From contig NZ_WMLB01000016.1 of assembly GCF_009709675.1 (NCBI RefSeq), positions 1 through 64,000 on the forward strand: a stretch of DNA of 64,000 nt, in the 5' to 3' direction. The number at the start of each line of letters is the position of its first letter. Within the stretch, counting starts at the first letter, position 1. Shown piece after piece: positions 59,367 to 64,000 of this stretch. This DNA is from Agromyces bracchium. GTDB lineage: Bacteria > Actinomycetota > Actinomycetes > Actinomycetales > Microbacteriaceae. Position numbers and translations under genes: made by a program. The notes under the pieces were generated by a model that saw nothing but the letters and a program-made list of their open reading frames with translations, had not been told where the DNA came from and did not search any database.

Positions 59367-60062
59367 CTAGGTCCTGCGGCCGGGTCGGGCGTGCTGCGCG
59401 ATGAAGTCCGCGACGCGCGGCGCGAGCCCGGCCCCGATCTCGGCCGCGGGGCGCTTCGCGCCCTTCACCTCGAACGAGTGGTTCGCGTCGACGATCCAGT
59501 CGAGCACGGCGGCGGGTGCGAGGCCCGCGACGAGCGCGTCGAGCTGGTCGTTCGGGATCGCAAAGGGGTCGTTGCGCCCCTGCAGGAACAGCATCGGCAC
59601 ACCCGCGAGCTTCGGGAAGTGCTCGTCGCGCGACTTCTCCGGCCGTCCGGGCGGATGCAGCGGGTAGCCGAGGAACACCAGGCCCGCGGCATCCATGCCC
59701 TCGGCGACGGCCATCGACGCCATCCGCCCGCCGAACGACTTGCCCGACGCCCACGCGGGCTCGCCGTCGGGCGCCTCGGCGCGCGCCGCGGCCATGACCG
59801 CGCGCCAGGTGGCGATCGCGACGGGCGGCCGGTCGGGGAAGCGGCGCCCCGCCGCGCGGTACGGGAAGTCGAAGCGCACCGTCGCGACGCCGAGTTCGCC
59901 GATCGCCCGGCAGAACCCCGTGAGAAACTGATGATCCTTGCCCGCGCCGGCGCCGTGCGCGACGACGAGCGTCGCGGACGCGCCAACCGGTCGCCGCAGC
60001 ACCGCCGGCACCTCGCCGATGTCGTCGCCGACCTCGATCGACAGGATCCGCTCGTCGTCCAT
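59367..60062 (-). CDS. alpha/beta hydrolase (KANL3/Tex30-like)
   Basis: 231-residue hydrolase: LVVAHGAGAGKDHQFLTGF (oxyanion region), nucleophile Ser in ASGKSFGGRMASM, then LFLQGRNDPFAIP (Asp) and WIVDANHSFEVKG (His). The order matches the dienelactone-hydrolase/KANL3-Tex30 group. Substrate unknown; cytoplasmic. Confidence 0.85.
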   Translation of the reverse strand: MDDERILSIEVGDDIGEVPAVLRRPVGASATLVVAHGAGAGKDHQFLTGFCRAIGELGVATVRFDFPYRAAGRRFPDRPPVAIATWRAVMAAARAEAPDGEPAWASGKSFGGRMASMAVAEGMDAAGLVFLGYPLHPPGRPEKSRDEHFPKLAGVPMLFLQGRNDPFAIPNDQLDALVAGLAPAAVLDWIVDANHSFEVKGAKRPAAEIGAGLAPRVADFIAQHARPGRRT

Positions 60063-60145
60063 GCATCCATGGTGCCCGAGTGCGTCCGCGGCGGCGCGCC
60101 GTGCAGGCCGTCGCGGCGCGTGCGGACGCGCGCCCGGAACGTGGA

Positions 60146-60179
60146 CGGGGCCGGGACGACTCGAAACGTCCCGGCCCCG
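60146..60179. terminator. terminator hairpin
   Basis: 13-bp stem CGGGGCCGGGACG (60146-60158 with 60167-60179) with an 8-base loop, 31 bases beyond the stop of the TspO-like gene on the minus strand and upstream of the hydrolase. Confidence 0.8.
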
Positions 60180-60209
60180 CGCCTGCCGCGCCCCCGCGCA
60201 GCATCCGTG

Positions 60210-61103
60210 TCACCCAGTCCCGGAGGTCCCCACCCGCCGGTCGTCGCGCGTGGAGCGCATGGCTCCGATCCGCACGACGAGGGTGACCACGATGACGACG
60301 GCGGCCGCGATCGCCGCGGCGATGCCCGTTGCCGTCGACTCCGGCTCGTCCGCGAGGCGTCCCACCGCGACCCACGCGAGCCCCCACGCCAGGGACAGCG
60401 CCGGGGCGATCCGGCCGCGGCCCCACCAGGCGAGCGCGACGCCGACCGCGGCGGCCGCCGCGATGACGCCGATGGCCCATGCCTCGGCCGGAAGGCCCCA
60501 GCCCTCGAACCCGGCGGCCTGCAGCACCGCGGTCGCGTTCGCTGCCGTCGCGACGACGACCCAGCCGAGGTACAGCCCGATGGAGCCGTCGGTCACGACC
60601 GCGTCGACGACGCCGCTCGGCGGCATCCGTCGCAGCTGCACGAAGAGCCACGCGAGCACGACCAGCAGGACGACGATGACGGGCAGGCTCGCCCACAGGA
60701 GGTCGAGCTGCACGACGCCGATCCACACGGCGTTCAGCACGAGGGAGGCGGCGACGGCGTAGCCGATCCGGGGGTGCCGCGCGCTCGTGCGCTGCGCGGG
60801 CAGCACCTGGATGATCGCGTACGCGAGCATGCCGGTGTAGATCACGCTCCAGATGCCGAAGGCCGGCCGTGCCGGCGCGATCAGCGTCGAGTCGGCATCG
60901 AGCCAGCCGCCCGCCGCATCCTGGATCGGCGTCCCCCCGGCGGCGCCCGAGCCGATGAAGGCGGCGGCGATGGCGAGGAGCGAGGTCACGAGGACGACGA
61001 CCTGGCGCGCCGTGTCGGCGACGCCGCCGCGAGGAGTGCCCTGCGCGGTCGGTCCCGTGCCCGGACGGCTCCGGCTCCGGTCGCGGCTCTGCGTCGAAGT
61101 CAA
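60210..61103 (-). CDS. TspO/MBR-like membrane protein
   Basis: 297-residue protein with about seven transmembrane helices. PARPAFGIWSVIYTGMLAYAIIQVLPAQRTSARHPRIGYAVAASLVLNAVWIGVVQLDLLWAS resembles the tryptophan-rich sensory (TspO) family, though several signature tryptophans are missing, so the family call is tentative. A TTG start at 61103 is chosen because AGGGGAGG precedes it by 5 bases and no ATG or GTG is close by; the longer frame to 61202 would encode an Arg-rich leader. Confidence 0.68.
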   Translation of the reverse strand: MTSTQSRDRSRSRPGTGPTAQGTPRGGVADTARQVVVLVTSLLAIAAAFIGSGAAGGTPIQDAAGGWLDADSTLIAPARPAFGIWSVIYTGMLAYAIIQVLPAQRTSARHPRIGYAVAASLVLNAVWIGVVQLDLLWASLPVIVVLLVVLAWLFVQLRRMPPSGVVDAVVTDGSIGLYLGWVVVATAANATAVLQAAGFEGWGLPAEAWAIGVIAAAAAVGVALAWWGRGRIAPALSLAWGLAWVAVGRLADEPESTATGIAAAIAAAVVIVVTLVVRIGAMRSTRDDRRVGTSGTG

Positions 61104-61198
61104 CGGATGCCTCCCCTCGTCGTCGCGGTCGGCCGACCGGTGTCGCCGTACCGATCGGCCGATGCCCGCCAGCGTACGAAGCCGATACGGGCGCGGCG

Positions 61199-62431
61199 TC
61201 AACCGTTCGATTGAATCCGGCGTCCGGTCTCGGATGCCGGCCCGCCGGTGCGGCCGCCCGTGCTCCGGGAGCCCGGTCCCGCAGCAGACGTCGTGCTCGG
61301 GCGCGCGGTGATGGTCGACGCGAACAGTCGCCGCAGGCCGGCGATGCCGCCGCGGTGCCAGGCCGCCAGCTGGCGCTGCGCACCGGTGCCGTCGCGCAGC
61401 AGGCGTGCGACGAGCCGGTGGACGAGTTCGCGGTCGCCCGCGCGCTCCAGCGGCTCGGTGAGATGGCGTTCGAGCCGGCGGACGAGTTCGTGGGCCGGCG
61501 CCAGCCGACCGCTCGCGGGATCGAACGCACCGCCCGAGAGGCCGGCGTGCGCCGCATGCAGCGTCGCTGCGCTCAGGAGCTCGGGCGGCGGGTCGGGGTC
61601 CGGGTCGTCGACCGACCGCAGCGGGCGGATGGCGGCGGGGTCCGAGCCGAAGCGATCGTGCTCGTCGATCGCCCGCATCACGAAGGCCCGGCAGAGCGCG
61701 GCCACGAGGAGCGTGTCATCCGTGGTGAGCTGCGCGTCGGACATCCGGAACTCGATCGTCGGCAGGTGCTCGGAGAGCCGCACGTTCCAGGCGATGAGGG
61801 CGAGTTCGACGAGCCCGCCCAGCCCGAGCATGTCGTGGGTGCGACGCTCGTAGTCGGCGGCGTCCGCGAAGCGCGGCGGGCATCCGGCGGTCGTCCAGCG
61901 GCGCAGCTGCACGGTGCGCCAGCTCTCGTAGCCGGTCACGTGGCCGCGCCAGAGGGGCGAGTTCCCGGTCATCGCGGTGAGCAGCGGCAGCCACGGTCGC
62001 ACCGCGTTCAGCGCGGCGACGCCGTGTTCGCGACTGGGGATGCCGACGTGGACGTGCAGTCCGCTCATCTGGTGGTCGGCGATGATCCCGGCCATGTCGC
62101 GCACGATCCGGTGGTAGCGATCCACGTCGGTGATCGACGGGAATCGGGGCGCGTCGGGCGAGGTCCCGACGCTGGCGACGCAGACCGCGTGCCGGCCGGC
62201 GTCGGCGTCCACCTCGCGGCGGAAGGCCGCCAACTGGTCGCCGGCCTCGGCGAGCGTCTCGAACACGGGCGTCGCGAACTCGACCTGCGACGCCAGGAAC
62301 TCGGGGTGGGCGTGCTCGCCCCAGCGCGGGTCGGCGGCGAGCCGGCGATGGACGTCGGCCGCGACATTCGCCGGCATCATCGTCTCGGGGTCGAGGAAGA
62401 AGAACTCCTCCTCGATGCCGAACGTGGTCAT
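61199..62431 (-). CDS. glutamate--cysteine ligase type 2 / YbdK carboxylate-amine ligase
   Basis: 410-residue ATP-grasp-like ligase of the GCS2 family. MTTFGIEEEFFFLDPETM, SQVEFATPVFETL, HVHVGIPSREHG and NVRLSEHLPTIEFRMSDAQLTTDDTLLVAALCRAFV are characteristic. YbdK members form gamma-glutamyl or other carboxylate-amine bonds weakly; in actinobacteria the role is not settled. GGGAG precedes the ATG. The last about 30 residues are a basic, Gly/Ser-rich tail. Confidence 0.87.
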   Translation of the reverse strand: MTTFGIEEEFFFLDPETMMPANVAADVHRRLAADPRWGEHAHPEFLASQVEFATPVFETLAEAGDQLAAFRREVDADAGRHAVCVASVGTSPDAPRFPSITDVDRYHRIVRDMAGIIADHQMSGLHVHVGIPSREHGVAALNAVRPWLPLLTAMTGNSPLWRGHVTGYESWRTVQLRRWTTAGCPPRFADAADYERRTHDMLGLGGLVELALIAWNVRLSEHLPTIEFRMSDAQLTTDDTLLVAALCRAFVMRAIDEHDRFGSDPAAIRPLRSVDDPDPDPPPELLSAATLHAAHAGLSGGAFDPASGRLAPAHELVRRLERHLTEPLERAGDRELVHRLVARLLRDGTGAQRQLAAWHRGGIAGLRRLFASTITARPSTTSAAGPGSRSTGGRTGGPASETGRRIQSNG

Positions 62432-62512
62432 CGTGACTCCCGTCCGGGGCGTTCCGTCCGAAGGGATTCCGGATGCCTCATGGCGGCAGCGTGCGCCCGC
62501 CGCGCGCCGGTG

Positions 62513-63739
62513 TCAAGGGGCTATCCGAGGGTGCCGCGAGTGTGCCTCGAACACCTCCACCGGCTCGGACAGGCCTTTCAGCTCGACGGGCCCGATGGGG
62601 CGGAACGACAGGCCGGGGTCGTCGTTGAGCTGCACCACCGCGCCGGTGACGAGGGTCTGCCCGGCGGTCGCCGCGCCGGAGATCCGCGACGCGAGGTTCA
62701 CCGCCCGGCCGAAGTAGTCACCGTCCTGCATGACGACGGGGCCCGCCGCGATGCCCGCGTGCGCGGGGAGGCCGATCGTCGGCGCCGCCTCGACCATCTC
62801 GAGCGTGGCGCGCACCGCCCGGCCGGGGTGCCGGAAGTGCACCATGACGCCGTCGCCGAGCCACTTCACCGGGGTGCCGGCGTGGTCGGCGACGATCCGT
62901 TCGACCATCGCGCTCAGCTCCCTCGCGAGCCGTGCGCCGGTCGCGTCGCCCTCCTGGTCCGTGACGCCCGTGTAGCCCGCGAGGTCGATGAAGACGAAGG
63001 CCGGCGGGTGCGCGGATCCGACGGGCGCGCCGGACGCCTCGATCGCCCGCTCGATCCCCTCCACGATCCCCGCGGTCCAGCCCCGCTCCTGCTGCCGGCG
63101 GTACAGCGTGAGCACCATCCGCTCCATGAGCGGCGCCAACTCCGAGCCGAGGTCCGCCGACTGCACGAGCGCCTCCCCGAAGTCCAGGCCGGAGCGCATG
63201 AGCCCGCCGACGATGTACGTCTGGAACAGCTCGTTCTCGGCCTCGGTGACGCGGCGCAGGCCGTCGACGTAGACCCGGCCGATCCGGATCATCGCGTCGA
63301 GGTCCGTGAGGGCCGCGACCATGCCGATCAGCCGGTAGATCGACTCGTCGTCCTCGCGCGCGACGTCGTCGGGTTCCAGTCGCCGGTTCACGAGGGCCGC
63401 GCTCGTCTCGTGGATCACCTCGAACGGGATCCCGAGCCGTTCGGCGAGCTCGCCGTACGTCTCGGTGCCGAGTTCCGCCCACGAGCGATACTGCGGCGCG
63501 TCCATGAACGAAAGCGGCAGCCGACCCGCCGAGACCGCCGCGCCGATGGTCTCGGCGTCGAGGCCAGCGCGATCGCACGCCTCGAGGAGTCGGACGCGCT
63601 GCACGTCGCTCCGGTCGAAGGTGCCGTCGTCGGCGGGCGCGAGCACGCCGAATCGCAGCAGCTGCTCGATGAACCCGAGGCCGACGCCGGAGCGTTCGAC
63701 GAGTTCATCGCGGGTGTATCGAACGACGGTGCCGCTCAC
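62513..63739 (-). CDS. class III adenylate/guanylate cyclase with MerR-like N-terminal domain
   Basis: 408-residue cytosolic cyclase. The C-terminal catalytic domain (about 235-400) contains the metal aspartates in FVFIDLAGYTGVTD and KWLGDGVMVHF, the substrate Lys before GDG (TPVKW), and DYFGRAVNLASRISG with Asp/Asn/Arg positions retained, so it should be active. The N-terminal about 200 residues are helical, starting with a MerR-like winged helix (YTRDELVERSGVGLGFIEQLLRFGVL), resembling the regulatory domain of pH-sensing actinobacterial cyclases such as Rv1264. Makes cAMP or cGMP in response to an unknown intracellular signal. Confidence 0.85.
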   Translation of the reverse strand: MSGTVVRYTRDELVERSGVGLGFIEQLLRFGVLAPADDGTFDRSDVQRVRLLEACDRAGLDAETIGAAVSAGRLPLSFMDAPQYRSWAELGTETYGELAERLGIPFEVIHETSAALVNRRLEPDDVAREDDESIYRLIGMVAALTDLDAMIRIGRVYVDGLRRVTEAENELFQTYIVGGLMRSGLDFGEALVQSADLGSELAPLMERMVLTLYRRQQERGWTAGIVEGIERAIEASGAPVGSAHPPAFVFIDLAGYTGVTDQEGDATGARLARELSAMVERIVADHAGTPVKWLGDGVMVHFRHPGRAVRATLEMVEAAPTIGLPAHAGIAAGPVVMQDGDYFGRAVNLASRISGAATAGQTLVTGAVVQLNDDPGLSFRPIGPVELKGLSEPVEVFEAHSRHPRIAP

Positions 63740-63760
63740 GAGGGCGAGCCTACGCCGTCG

Positions 63761-64000
63761 TCACCACCCCTCGGTGAGCACCCGGTCGAGCATCTCGACG
63801 AAGAAGTCCGCGCTCTCGCGCGTGACCACGAGCGGCGGCTTCACCTTGAGCACGTTCTTGTGGTCGCCGGTCGGCTGCATGATCACCCCGAGTTCGAGCA
63901 GGCGGTCGCAGATCGCCGTGGTCTCCTCCGTCGCGGGTTCGAGCGTCGCACGGTCGCGCACGAACTCGACGCCGAGGTAGAGCCCCAGCCCGTGCACGAT
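63761..64000 (-). CDS. class III aminotransferase (C-terminal part; 5' end outside window)
   Basis: Only the last about 80 residues are in the window: VHGLGLYLGVEFVRD, ICDRLLELGVIMQPTGDHKNVLKVKPPLVVTRESADFFVEMLDRVLTEGW. This is the C-terminal domain of fold-type I class III PLP aminotransferases; the frame is open to the window edge. The catalytic Lys and the substrate are not visible. Confidence 0.85.
   Translation of the reverse strand: MVHGLGLYLGVEFVRDRATLEPATEETTAICDRLLELGVIMQPTGDHKNVLKVKPPLVVTRESADFFVEMLDRVLTEGW

Overview
This is a very GC-rich chromosomal window, about 64 kb, with strong G/C third-position bias, frequent GTG starts, many 4-base ATGA/GTGA gene overlaps, leaderless-type promoters and short dispersed palindromic repeats. 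Gene content (paaABCDE/paaK/paaR, fused MrpA-MrpB, mycoredoxin-like thioredoxin-fold protein, F420-type LLM oxidoreductases) indicates an actinobacterium. The repeat family and the abundance of GCATCC/GGATGC suggest Microbacteriaceae, perhaps Agromyces-like; that placement is inference. No tRNA, rRNA, transposase, phage gene or CRISPR array was recognised.

Layout. 1-1.6 kb: end of a DEAD-box RNA helicase. 1.8-6.9 kb and 13.6-21.3 kb: a complete phenylacetate degradation regulon in two blocks. PaaK makes phenylacetyl-CoA, PaaABCDE epoxidises it, PaaG isomerises to the oxepin, PaaZ opens the ring and oxidises the aldehyde, PaaF/PaaH/PaaJ carry out beta-oxidation, PaaI is the rescue thioesterase and PaaR the TetR repressor. 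The two main promoters (before paaJ and between paaI and paaA) carry near-identical operator-like sequences. Between the blocks lie a repeat-rich gap, a RecQ-like helicase with a phosphoribosyltransferase-like tail, a TetR-ABC transporter operon and two small genes.

21.4-30.3 kb: a frameshifted gamma-glutamylcyclotransferase-like gene, a six-gene mrp (mnh) Na+/H+ antiporter operon, a two-domain rhodanese and a methyltransferase whose stop codon overlaps that of the rhodanese. 30.4-40 kb: FKBP lipoprotein, left-handed-beta-helix protein, GH13 alpha-glucosidase, the DUF4956-VTC-beta-helix lipoprotein cassette, a PepSY protein and a two-component system. 40-46.9 kb: two LLM-type oxidoreductases, an FAD-linked oxidase, a baeRF-like protein and small redox or unknown proteins.

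46.9-55.9 kb: a 1180-residue RecB-like nuclease/SF1 helicase, then a TetR regulator divergent from an NCS1 permease-agmatine deiminase-like-amidase operon. 56-64 kb: S4-domain protein, SDR, membrane-anchored molybdopterin oxidoreductase, TM2 protein, alpha/beta hydrolase, TspO-like protein, YbdK-type carboxylate-amine ligase, class III nucleotidyl cyclase and the C-terminus of a class III aminotransferase.

The most unusual sequence-level observation is a family of roughly 40-bp hairpin repeats (arms GGTCTCGATACG ... CTACTCGACCACC). It occurs between genes and also, in frame, inside the N-terminal coding parts of paaC, paaE and the amidase gene, in each case with no ATG, GTG or TTG codon in the coding frame between the repeat and the conserved domain.
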